13,436 bases of DNA from an uncultured Mycoplasmatota bacterium (GTDB lineage: Bacteria > Bacillota_I > Bacilli_A > RF39 > UBA660). The stretch lies in contig CAMMKE010000031.1 in NCBI GenBank assembly GCA_946497375.1, forward strand, positions 1 through 13,436, in the 5' to 3' direction. Shown one piece after another: positions 6,284-12,664 of this stretch. Within the stretch, counting starts at the first letter, position 1. Every line of letters starts with the position of its first letter. Made by a program: the position numbers and the translations under genes. The notes under the pieces were generated by a model that made no database searches, was not told the origin of the DNA, and saw nothing but the letters and a program-made list of their open reading frames with translations.

Positions 6284-7751
6284 TTAAGTATGTAGGTAAT
6301 ATTAAACTTAATAAGTGGTAGTTGTTATCTTTGGTACTTGTATTTGGTACTTTTATTGATATTGTTTCTTTTGGTACTTCTTCTTTTTCTTTATAGTCAT
6401 TAATAGTGTAATAATAATCTTTATTTATGTCACTTATAAATATTTCAAAAGGCTTAATCATAGTATATCCCTCAGTGGTGTTAGATTGTACTATTTTATA
6501 ATGACCATAAGGAAGAGTAATTTTAGCAAGTCCATTTTGATCTGTTGTGATACTTTTAACTAGATTATTATCTTTGTCATAGATTTCAAAAGTAATATTA
6601 GGTTCTGTTTGCATAAGCTTACCATCACCATATAGTTTTTTGATAACTACTTCTTTTTCGATAACTTTATTTTCAATAGTTAATTCTATAGTAGGATTAT
6701 CACTTGTAAAGTTTATTTCATATACTTTATCATTAGGTATATAACCTGTTCCTGTCTTAGTTTCTTTTAGATAATAAGTACCATAATCTAAATCAAAATC
6801 ATTACTTGATAAAGCTGCTTCCATATTTTCATTTAAAGATATATCTGTAATTTTTTCCATGTTTTTGTTATATAGAGTAAACACTGTATTTTTTAGAGAA
6901 GCTTCACCTTTACTTGCAATTGTTTTAGTATCTGCATCAATCTTTTTAATGTTTAATTTTAATTCATTAAAACAATATCTTACTTTCGCTTCTCTATTAT
7001 TAGGACTACCTATAGTTGCAAGATGTTGACTATTTGGATTATAGTAAAATAAAATAGGATTGTCATATTGATAGTTTCTTGTGAATTGATATTCATAACA
7101 TCCTGGAGTGTCTTTTTTTACTGTGATAGTATTACTATTTTTTATTATATCTTTTGGTGTAGAATAAGTATATATTATATTGTTTGTATCTTCAGTAGTT
7201 ATAGTTTTTCCTACGATTCCGTAAAAGGTTTGATTATTAAAACTTGGCATTATATAACTATTGTTTATGAATTTATTTATTGTATTTATTTCGTCATTGT
7301 ATGAGTTTATTCTATTGCCATTTAGTGTATCTGTGAAATAAAAGTCACTATTTGGTTCAACAGTTTGCCAAATCATAAGTTGAGTAACAGCATACCATTT
7401 TAAATCATATCCATGAGCAGGATACCCATAACCAAATCCTATTATATCTCTTATTCTTTCTAATTTTTCGTTGCTAATATTTTTATAATCAGATATAGTT
7501 TCATAGATATTATCAGCAGTATTGAATGTTTTAAATGGTTGTAGGCAGTAAGCTAGTTTGCCATCACTTGTTCTTCTATAAGTCCTTGCTTTTTGATAAT
7601 ATTTAGTTCCAGTACTTTTATCATATCTAACCATATAAATATTATCAATGTATTCAGCTTCATAGAATGAATCGGTTTTTGCATTTACAATAGTTGTTGA
7701 ACTTATTAAATAAATAAAACTTAAAGTTAAGAATAATAATATTTTTTTCAT
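6261..7751 (-). CDS. Cell-wall-anchored surface protein: thioester domain plus two Cna_B-type domains
   Basis: Sortase-anchored adhesin or pilus-like protein of 496 residues. Signal peptide 1-24 (cleavage after VNA). The N-terminal domain has the two marks of a thioester (TQXA/TED) domain: Cys69 in AYCLQP and Gln124 in AVTQLMIWQ; this internal Cys-Gln thioester is known to bind host surface amines covalently. Two Cna_B-like beta domains follow, about 264-363 (Lys in LNIKKID, Glu330 in YYLKETKTGTGY, Asn361) and about 366-455. In the second, the usual Glu is Gln422 (YKIVQSNTTEGY), so an isopeptide bond there is doubtful. The C-terminus has a sorting signal: VPNTS (468-472), a short hydrophobic stretch, then KKKFS. 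ATG 7751 is preceded by AGGAGG. It overlaps the sortase gene, forming a two-gene unit under promoter B. Confidence 0.9.
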   Translation of the reverse strand: MKKILLFLTLSFIYLISSTTIVNAKTDSFYEAEYIDNIYMVRYDKSTGTKYYQKARTYRRTSDGKLAYCLQPFKTFNTADNIYETISDYKNISNEKLERIRDIIGFGYGYPAHGYDLKWYAVTQLMIWQTVEPNSDFYFTDTLNGNRINSYNDEINTINKFINNSYIMPSFNNQTFYGIVGKTITTEDTNNIIYTYSTPKDIIKNSNTITVKKDTPGCYEYQFTRNYQYDNPILFYYNPNSQHLATIGSPNNREAKVRYCFNELKLNIKKIDADTKTIASKGEASLKNTVFTLYNKNMEKITDISLNENMEAALSSNDFDLDYGTYYLKETKTGTGYIPNDKVYEINFTSDNPTIELTIENKVIEKEVVIKKLYGDGKLMQTEPNITFEIYDKDNNLVKSITTDQNGLAKITLPYGHYKIVQSNTTEGYTMIKPFEIFISDINKDYYYTINDYKEKEEVPKETISIKVPNTSTKDNNYHLLSLILPTYLIVKKKFS

Positions 7752-7756
7752 AATTT

Positions 7757-7810
7757 TCCTCCTTTTTTCTTAACGAGGCTTACTCTAGCATGTACTTAAA
7801 AAACTTGCAA
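7757..7810 (-). promoter_or_regulatory. Promoter and RBS of the surface protein-sortase operon (element B)
   Basis: On the minus strand: -35 TTGCAA (7810-7805), 17-bp spacer, extended -10 TGC-TAGAGT (7790-7782), then AAGGAGGA (7764-7757) and ATG at 7751. The same -35, spacing and TGC extension occur in element A, which supports function. The 5' leader would be about 24 nt. Confidence 0.6.
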
Positions 7811-7815
7811 ATCAG

Positions 7816-7915
7816 GAATTTTGTAAATTTGGGGTGCTTTAGGGGGCTAATTTTGTAAATTCACAGAATGAATTTACAAAATTCGAGGAAAAATTTTCTT
7901 GAATTCACAAAATTC
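7816..7915. promoter_or_regulatory. Four-site dyad operator array, copy B
   Basis: Four 15-bp dyads lie at 7816-7830 (GAATTTTGTAAATTT), 7848-7862 (TAATTTTGTAAATTC), 7870-7884 (GAATTTACAAAATTC, perfect GAATTT-N3-AAATTC) and 7901-7915 (GAATTCACAAAATTC). Centres are 7823, 7855, 7877 and 7908: spacings 32, 22 and 31 bp, near 3, 2 and 3 helical turns. The whole is symmetric about 7866. The middle pair also forms a perfect 14-bp hairpin with a 7-nt loop (7849-7862 with 7870-7883). It lies between the divergent surface operon and tmk, 13 bp from the -35 of promoter B to the first site centre. Probably binding sites of one dimeric regulator. Confidence 0.65.
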
Positions 7916-7939
7916 ATATAAATTTTATTTTTTTTCATT

Positions 7940-7957
7940 TATAATATTTTTAGGAGG
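7940..7957 (+). promoter_or_regulatory. -10-like box and RBS of tmk
   Basis: TATAAT at 7940-7945 has no clear -35 partner, and AGGAGG (7952-7957) follows so closely that the mRNA would start at or near the ribosome binding site. The RBS, seven bases before ATG 7965, is convincing; the promoter is tentative. The AT tract 7916-7938 just before it is shared with element A. Confidence 0.5.
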
Positions 7958-7964
7958 TTAAGAT

Positions 7965-8627
7965 ATGGGGAAAGTAATTGTAATTGAAGGTGTTAGCGAT
8001 GGAGTAGGAAAAACTACACAAGTTAATGAGTTATATAAAAAATTAGTTGATTCAGGTAAAGAAGTTATCTATCATCATTTTCCTAGTTATGGGAGTGTAG
8101 GTGCAAGCTTAGTAGAAGCATATTTAAAAGGTGATTTAGGTAAACGAGAAGAAATAGGTCCTTATGCAATTAGTAGTTTTTATGCAGTAGATAGGTTTTA
8201 TACTTATCATAATGAATTAAAAGATGCTTTAAATAGTGGTAAGATAGTTTTGTTAGATAGATATACAACTTCTAATTTAATCTATCAAGGGTCACTATTT
8301 GAGCGAGAAAAAAAAGATGAGTTTTTAGACTATATAACAGACTATGAATATAATAGACTTGGTCTTAAGAAGCCTGACTTAGTTATCTTTTTAAAACTAG
8401 ATAAGGATTTTGCTAGTACTCTTAGAAAAAATAGAGATTATGATGGAATAGATGGTGATATAAATGAGAAAGATCAAGAGTTTTTAGATAAAGTTTATGA
8501 TAATAGTTTATATGTTGCTGATAAGTATAATTTTAAAGTAGTAGAGTGTAGCAAAGATGGTAAGCTGCGTAGTGTTGAAGATATATGTGAAGAAGTTTTT
8601 GATATAGTAAAAGGAGTGCTTGACTAA
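7965..8627 (+). CDS. tmk: Thymidylate kinase (dTMP kinase)
   Basis: Phosphorylates dTMP to dTDP with ATP in the cytoplasm, an essential step of dTTP supply. The 220-residue product has an N-terminal P-loop (residues 6-18, IEGVSDGVGKTTQ), an FPSYG segment near residue 40, the family DR[YF] motif in LLDRYTTSN (about 97-105), and a lid region with RDYDGIDGDINEKD. The FP..Y and GPYAISSFYAVDRF segments place it with the Bacillota thymidylate kinases that resemble the eukaryotic type rather than the E. coli type. The P-loop is one residue longer than the usual EG[IV]DGxGKTT: there is an extra Val or Ser before DGVGK. Length is normal and the frame is intact even across an A8 run at 8308-8315. It is transcribed divergently from the surface operon, with element B between them; no terminator follows. 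Confidence 0.88.
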   Translation: MGKVIVIEGVSDGVGKTTQVNELYKKLVDSGKEVIYHHFPSYGSVGASLVEAYLKGDLGKREEIGPYAISSFYAVDRFYTYHNELKDALNSGKIVLLDRYTTSNLIYQGSLFEREKKDEFLDYITDYEYNRLGLKKPDLVIFLKLDKDFASTLRKNRDYDGIDGDINEKDQEFLDKVYDNSLYVADKYNFKVVECSKDGKLRSVEDICEEVFDIVKGVLD

Positions 8628-8648
8628 ATTTTTATTCTTGTATATAAT
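8620..8648 (+). promoter_or_regulatory. Near-consensus sigma-A promoter of the frameshifted gene
   Basis: TTGACT (8620-8625), 17-bp spacer, TATAAT (8643-8648). The -35 box overlaps the last codons of tmk. GGGGTGAT at 8664-8671 is the ribosome binding site for ATG 8676. A strong promoter in front of a gene with three frameshifts is notable. Confidence 0.8.
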
Positions 8649-8675
8649 AATAGACAAGTTTTTGGGGTGATAATT

Positions 8676-9658
8676 ATGATATTAAAAAAATCATTTATTT
8701 ATTATGAACTTGAAGATGGTAGAGGAGGGTATATTACACCACTTACTTATTCTTTTTTAAATATAAAGTCTTTAAAAAAATGAAAGAAAAAAAAGTTTAT
8801 TATTAAAAGAAAACGTTTCTAAAATTCATTTTAATAATTGGAATGTATTTAATGAATTGTCACTTGATGCTAAAAATTCTGATTCTGAAATAATAATTAG
8901 TAATAGTTTTGATAATGGTTGTTTTTATGTATATAATAGTAAGAAAACTAAGCTTATTTTTTATGGAGAAGATGGAAATGATGTGTTATGTGCTGAGTTT
9001 GAAAATGCAGATAGTGTTTTTTTAGAGTTATAGGCCAATATATTTCAGATTTAAGATGTGCAGAGACAGAAAGCGTCTCTATATATGGAGAGTCTTGTAT
9101 TGCTGATAATATAGATATTATAAGTAAAAATATAGAGTATAAATGCAATAACAATGATATAAACAATTTGTACTTGTGTGGTGATAATGTAAATATTAGT
9201 GATTCTAATGGTAAAGTTACATCTTTTTATACAACAAGTGAAAACTTTTCTTTGGTGGCATCTAGTTTTGAAAGTAAAAGTGGAGTTTTCAATATAAAAA
9301 ATATACCTGTTATTAAAAATTTTTTTTGATATTTAGTAGACCTATTAAATATAATGATGGTAGTGTTGGTAAAAAAGGTGAAGATGTTCTTCTTGATGAT
9401 GACACTTTTAGTAAAGATAAATGCATAGATTTAGGAAGAGACTATTTAAGCTTTATTTTATCTAAAGTAAGAGATGAAATAGATGATAAAATAGATGATA
9501 AATTTGATTTGGTTTATTCGTACATTTCTAAAGATTTAGATGATCTTAAATCAGAATATGACCAAGCTTGTGATAATTTATCGCAAATTGCCACTAATTA
9601 TGAAACTAAATTGCAAAGAGATAAAATAAAAAAATATGTTTTTAGAAAAAATAATTAG
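8676..9658 (+). pseudogene. Hypothetical gene (about 327 codons) broken by three homopolymer frameshifts
   Basis: Start ATG 8676 with RBS and promoter. Frame 1 (8676-8783) begins MILKKSFIYYELEDGRGGYI and stops at TGA just after an A7 run (8774-8780). The coding sense continues in a second frame to TAG 9031-9033, past a T7 run (9017-9023). It moves to a third segment up to TGA 9327-9329 at a T8 run (9320-9327), then to a final open frame ending at TAG 9658. One base less in the A run and one more in each T run would restore a single protein. The middle (about 40-230) is rich in short alternating strands (FSLVASSFESKSGVFNI), suggesting a beta-helix; the end is a Lys/Asp-rich helix (VRDEIDDKIDDKFDLV). 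No family is recognised. A true pseudogene, slippage-based expression and sequencing error are all possible. A terminator follows directly. Confidence 0.75.
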
Positions 9659-9678
9659 TCTTTTAAGACTAGTTTTTT
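9656..9678 (+). terminator. Terminator after the frameshifted gene
   Basis: TAGTCT (9656-9661) and AGACTA (9666-9671) form a 6-bp stem with a TTTA loop, followed by T6 at 9673-9678. The stem begins with the stop codon. Confidence 0.8.
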
Positions 9679-9692
9679 CTTTAGTTTTAGCA

Positions 9693-9718
9693 TATAATAA
9701 TAGTAGTTTTGGAGGTGA
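9693..9718 (+). promoter_or_regulatory. -10 box and RBS of fhs
   Basis: TATAAT at 9693-9698, with no clear -35, and GGAGGTGA (9711-9718) four bases before ATG 9723. The block ATATAATAATAG-N-AGTTTTGGAGGTGA closely resembles 8642-8670 in front of the frameshifted gene. Confidence 0.6.
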
Positions 9719-9722
9719 CTAA

Positions 9723-11318
9723 ATGACAGATATAGAGATTGCTAATAGTGTAGAGTTAAGTGATATTAAGATAATTGCTAGTAAGCTTAATCTTTCTAGT
9801 GATGATATTGATTGTTATGGTAAGAATAAAGCTAAGATAGTTAAGGATATGGGAGAAAAAAATGGCAAAGTTATTTTGGTAACGGCGATTAATCCTACTC
9901 CTTATGGAGAAGGTAAGACTACTGTTAGTATTGGTCTTGCAGATGCTTTTAATAAGCTTAATAAGTCTATTTGTCTTGCTTTAAGAGAACCTTCGCTCGG
10001 ACCTGTTTTTGGTATTAAAGGAGGTGCGACTGGAGGAGGTTATAGTCAAGTTGTACCAATGGAAGATATTAATTTACATTTTACAGGGGACTTTCATGTG
10101 ATAACTTCTGCTAATAACTTAATTAGTGCAGCCATTTATAATCATATTGAACAAGGTAATAGCTTGGATATTAAAACAGTAAGTTTTAATCGTTGTTTAG
10201 ATGTTAATGACAGAAGTCTAAGGAATGTAAAACTATTATGTAAGAGTGGTGAATATTTAGATCACTTTAATATAACAGCAGCGAGTGAAGTTATGGCATT
10301 ATTTTGCCTTGCTACTGATATAGATGATTTAAGAAATAGATTATCTAGGATAATAGTAGGTTTTAATAGTAAAGATGAGGCTATTTATGTTCATGATTTA
10401 AAATTAGAAGGAGCTTTGACTGTTCTTTTGAAAGATGCTTTTAAGCCTAACTTGGTACAGACTTTAGAAGGGACACCGGCTATTATTCATGGAGGACCTT
10501 TTGCAAATATTGCTCATGGTTGTAGTAGTATTACTTCTATAAAACTTGCTAGGAGTCTATCTGATTATGTTATTACAGAAGCTGGTTTTGGTAGTGATTT
10601 AGGAGCTGAGAAGTTTCTTGATATAGTATGTCCTACCGCTGGTATTACTCCTGCTACTATTGTTTTAGTTGTGACTGTTAGAGCCTTAAAATATAATGGT
10701 GATGGAACGCTTGCGTCTGGTATATGTAATATAGATGCTCATCTTAATCATTTAAATAATTATAATGTACCTATAGTTGTTTGTATTAATAAATTTACTG
10801 ATGATAGTTTAGAAGATATTAACTATATAAAAGACTATGTTAAAAGTCGTGGTTATATTTGTGAAGTAAGTGATGCTTATAGTAAGGGAGGAGAAGGGGC
10901 CATAGACCTTGCTAAAGCAGTTATTAAGTCTTGTGAAGAGGTAAATGATTTTAAGCCTTTAGTTGATAAAGGTGATAGTATAAAGAATAAAATAAATAAA
11001 CTTAATAAGCTTGTTTATAACTCTGAAATGACAGAATATAGTGAGGTAGCAGAAGAAAAGTTAAAACTTATAGATAAATTAGGCTTATCTCATCTTCCAA
11101 TTTGTGTTGCAAAAACACAATATTCGATAAGTGATGACCCTAATTTATTAGGATATCCTAAAGATAATGTACTTCATGTAAGAGATTTAATTATAAATAG
11201 TGGTGCAGGTTTTATTACAGTACTTTCTGGTAAAATTTATACAATGCCAGGATTACCTAAGAAGCCTAATTATGAAAATATTGATTTAGTTGATGGAGAG
11301 ATAAAGGGGTTATTTTAA
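9723..11318 (+). CDS. fhs: Formate-tetrahydrofolate ligase (10-formyl-THF synthetase)
   Basis: Joins formate to tetrahydrofolate using ATP, giving 10-formyl-THF for purine and formyl-Met-tRNA synthesis; cytoplasmic. The 531-residue protein shows the family marks: P-loop TPYGEGKTT (59-67), LREPSLGPVFGIKGGATGGG (86-105), then GGYSQVVPMEDINLHFTGD, HGGPFANIAHGC in the middle and TEAGFGSDLGAEKF. The C-terminal part keeps PICVAKTQYS and ends normally with MPGLPKKPNYENI. It is slightly shorter than the common 550-560 residues but looks complete. It has a clear RBS and follows a terminator, so it starts a new unit. The next gene overlaps its stop codon (TAATG), and two more genes follow without a visible terminator, so it appears to lead a four-gene operon. 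Confidence 0.95.
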   Translation: MTDIEIANSVELSDIKIIASKLNLSSDDIDCYGKNKAKIVKDMGEKNGKVILVTAINPTPYGEGKTTVSIGLADAFNKLNKSICLALREPSLGPVFGIKGGATGGGYSQVVPMEDINLHFTGDFHVITSANNLISAAIYNHIEQGNSLDIKTVSFNRCLDVNDRSLRNVKLLCKSGEYLDHFNITAASEVMALFCLATDIDDLRNRLSRIIVGFNSKDEAIYVHDLKLEGALTVLLKDAFKPNLVQTLEGTPAIIHGGPFANIAHGCSSITSIKLARSLSDYVITEAGFGSDLGAEKFLDIVCPTAGITPATIVLVVTVRALKYNGDGTLASGICNIDAHLNHLNNYNVPIVVCINKFTDDSLEDINYIKDYVKSRGYICEVSDAYSKGGEGAIDLAKAVIKSCEEVNDFKPLVDKGDSIKNKINKLNKLVYNSEMTEYSEVAEEKLKLIDKLGLSHLPICVAKTQYSISDDPNLLGYPKDNVLHVRDLIINSGAGFITVLSGKIYTMPGLPKKPNYENIDLVDGEIKGLF

Positions 11319-11473
11319 TGAATAATATAAGTATAGAAGAAAAAATTAAAGTACTAGAACAATTATATGTTAAAGAAAAAGCTGAAGATAAGAAATTATT
11401 AATTTTATATCAAATAAAAAAGTATAAGGAGTTATTGGGTGTTAAATCAGAATTACAAAGAGAGTTTAATTAA
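11318..11473 (+). CDS. Small 51-residue coupled protein, unknown
   Basis: ATG 11318-11320 overlaps the fhs stop codon (TAATG), the usual arrangement for translational coupling. The frame runs 51 codons to TAA 11471-11473: MNNISIEEKIKVLEQLYVKE and onward, ending KSELQREFN. The product is short, charged and probably all-helical with heptad-like Leu/Ile spacing. It has no signal peptide and no Cys. The next gene starts inside its last 35 bases, with that gene's RBS (AAGGAG, 11426-11431) also inside it. I do not recognise a family. It may be a genuine small protein, or a coupling device that carries ribosomes from fhs to the next gene. Confidence 0.6.
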   Translation: MNNISIEEKIKVLEQLYVKEKAEDKKLLILYQIKKYKELLGVKSELQREFN

Positions 11474-12644
11474 TAGTATAAATATCTTTTGTAAAAACAT
11501 TAATTGTTCAAACTGTGGTGGTACTTATAACTTTAAAACATTTGCTTGTGAAAATTGTGATGAATTTAATGAAGAGTTAAAGAAAAGTTATGATACTATT
11601 TCTTCTATTATTCCTAATTTAAATGAAGATAATATCGATAAAGAGATTATTTTGTACTTATATAAACTTAATAATAGTAGTGGTATTTTTAATTATGTTT
11701 TAGAACAATTTGATTTAACTAAAGATACTAAAAATATTATAAAAGAATTAGAGACTAAAGTAGAGTATAATGATTTAGATGTAAAGCTTTTAGAGGGTAT
11801 TTTTAGTAATGATATCTTCTTAAATATAGATAATGTATTAAGAGATATTATACTTAGAAATGTCATTTTAGGGAAAAATAACCTTAGTGAAGAATTAATA
11901 GAAAAAGTAATTAGTCATTTAGTTCTTTCTGATACTAGAAAGATAAGTAAAGATAGTAGATTTTATATACGTAATTTAGGAGATAAGGTTGAAGGTTTAG
12001 CTTTTCATTATTATGTATGCTTAGATAAAGAAGTAATGGATAATTTTTATGATAATGGGGATATTTCAATATTTTATGTATTACCTCATGAGATGATGCA
12101 CACTTATAGAACGTATTTAGAAAGTAAAGGCATAGTTAGTAGTATTTATGATGTTTTAGCATTAAAAGAAAGATTGCTTAGAGAATATAATCAGGATATC
12201 TATTTTAATGATAAAAACTATATTAAAAATCTTCATGAGATAGAAGCGAATGCTTTTTCTTATCATTCTGGTACTAATTATTTAAAAAGCTTAGGTTTTG
12301 AAATAAAAGAAGATGATGCTTTAAGAATTTCTGGTATCATTAATAATGATTTAACAAGATTAGATAATCCTTTAAGAGAAATTGATGGAGAACTTGTTAA
12401 TATTAATGAATTATTCGCTGACTTTATAAAAGATAAAAAAGATTTTCTTTATAAGTATCCTCAATTACATTATGAATTTAAAGAGGAAGAGGGCCAGATT
12501 GTCTATAAAAGTAAAATGGAACTTGTTGATGAGATGATTTTTCAGAATAAAGATGAGAGTTTAGAAGAACTTTATCTTTATTTGATAAAAAATGCTCAAG
12601 AAAGAGAGCGTATTAAGGATAAGAGTGATACTTTGAAAAGTTAA
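11439..12644 (+). CDS. Zinc-ribbon protein with an HExxH metallopeptidase-like motif, unknown
   Basis: The 401-residue product starts at GTG 11439, supported by AAGGAG at 11426-11431 seven bases upstream and by the lack of another start before the Cys motif. The N-terminus has a small zinc ribbon: Cys23, Cys26, Cys37 and Cys40 (NCSNCGG ... ACENC). A helical region follows (about 45-165). Residues 213-222 read YVLPHEMMHT, a zinc-peptidase HExxH motif (His217, Glu218, His221). About 45 residues later comes LHEIEANAFSY (265-274), which fits the Glu-rich third-ligand segment of gluzincin-type enzymes (for example E-x-E-A-N-x-F in ImmA/IrrE relatives). There is no signal peptide, so it is likely cytoplasmic. 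It lies in the fhs unit, followed 20 bases later by corA. The substrate is unknown; catalytic activity is inferred only from the motif. Confidence 0.7.
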   Translation: MLNQNYKESLINSINIFCKNINCSNCGGTYNFKTFACENCDEFNEELKKSYDTISSIIPNLNEDNIDKEIILYLYKLNNSSGIFNYVLEQFDLTKDTKNIIKELETKVEYNDLDVKLLEGIFSNDIFLNIDNVLRDIILRNVILGKNNLSEELIEKVISHLVLSDTRKISKDSRFYIRNLGDKVEGLAFHYYVCLDKEVMDNFYDNGDISIFYVLPHEMMHTYRTYLESKGIVSSIYDVLALKERLLREYNQDIYFNDKNYIKNLHEIEANAFSYHSGTNYLKSLGFEIKEDDALRISGIINNDLTRLDNPLREIDGELVNINELFADFIKDKKDFLYKYPQLHYEFKEEEGQIVYKSKMELVDEMIFQNKDESLEELYLYLIKNAQERERIKDKSDTLKS

Positions 12645-12664
12645 TATAAAAAGGAGTGATATTT

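Noticed and set aside
7068..7304. Plus-strand open frame inside the surface-protein gene
   Set aside because: Shadow of the Asn/Tyr/Ile-rich adhesin; no RBS and low-complexity hydrophobic product.
7816..7915. CRISPR-like repeat array
   Set aside because: Repeats are only 15 bp, palindromic, unequally spaced (32, 22, 31) and inverted relative to each other; no cas genes are nearby.
7861..7938. A 25-residue minus-strand frame inside element B (begins MKKNKIYMNFVNSRK)
   Set aside because: It has no ribosome binding site, its residues (EFCKF and similar) come from the repeated dyad sequence, and the matching frame in element A stops after 7 codons (853-830).
8954..9166. Minus-strand open frame inside the frameshifted gene
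   Set aside because: No RBS, and the plus strand carries continuous coding sense here in adjacent frames.
8676..9658. Reassigned stop codon (TGA as Trp) to explain the broken gene
   Set aside because: Reading through the TGA does not help, since further stops follow in that frame; intact genes use TGG for Trp and none contains in-frame TGA.
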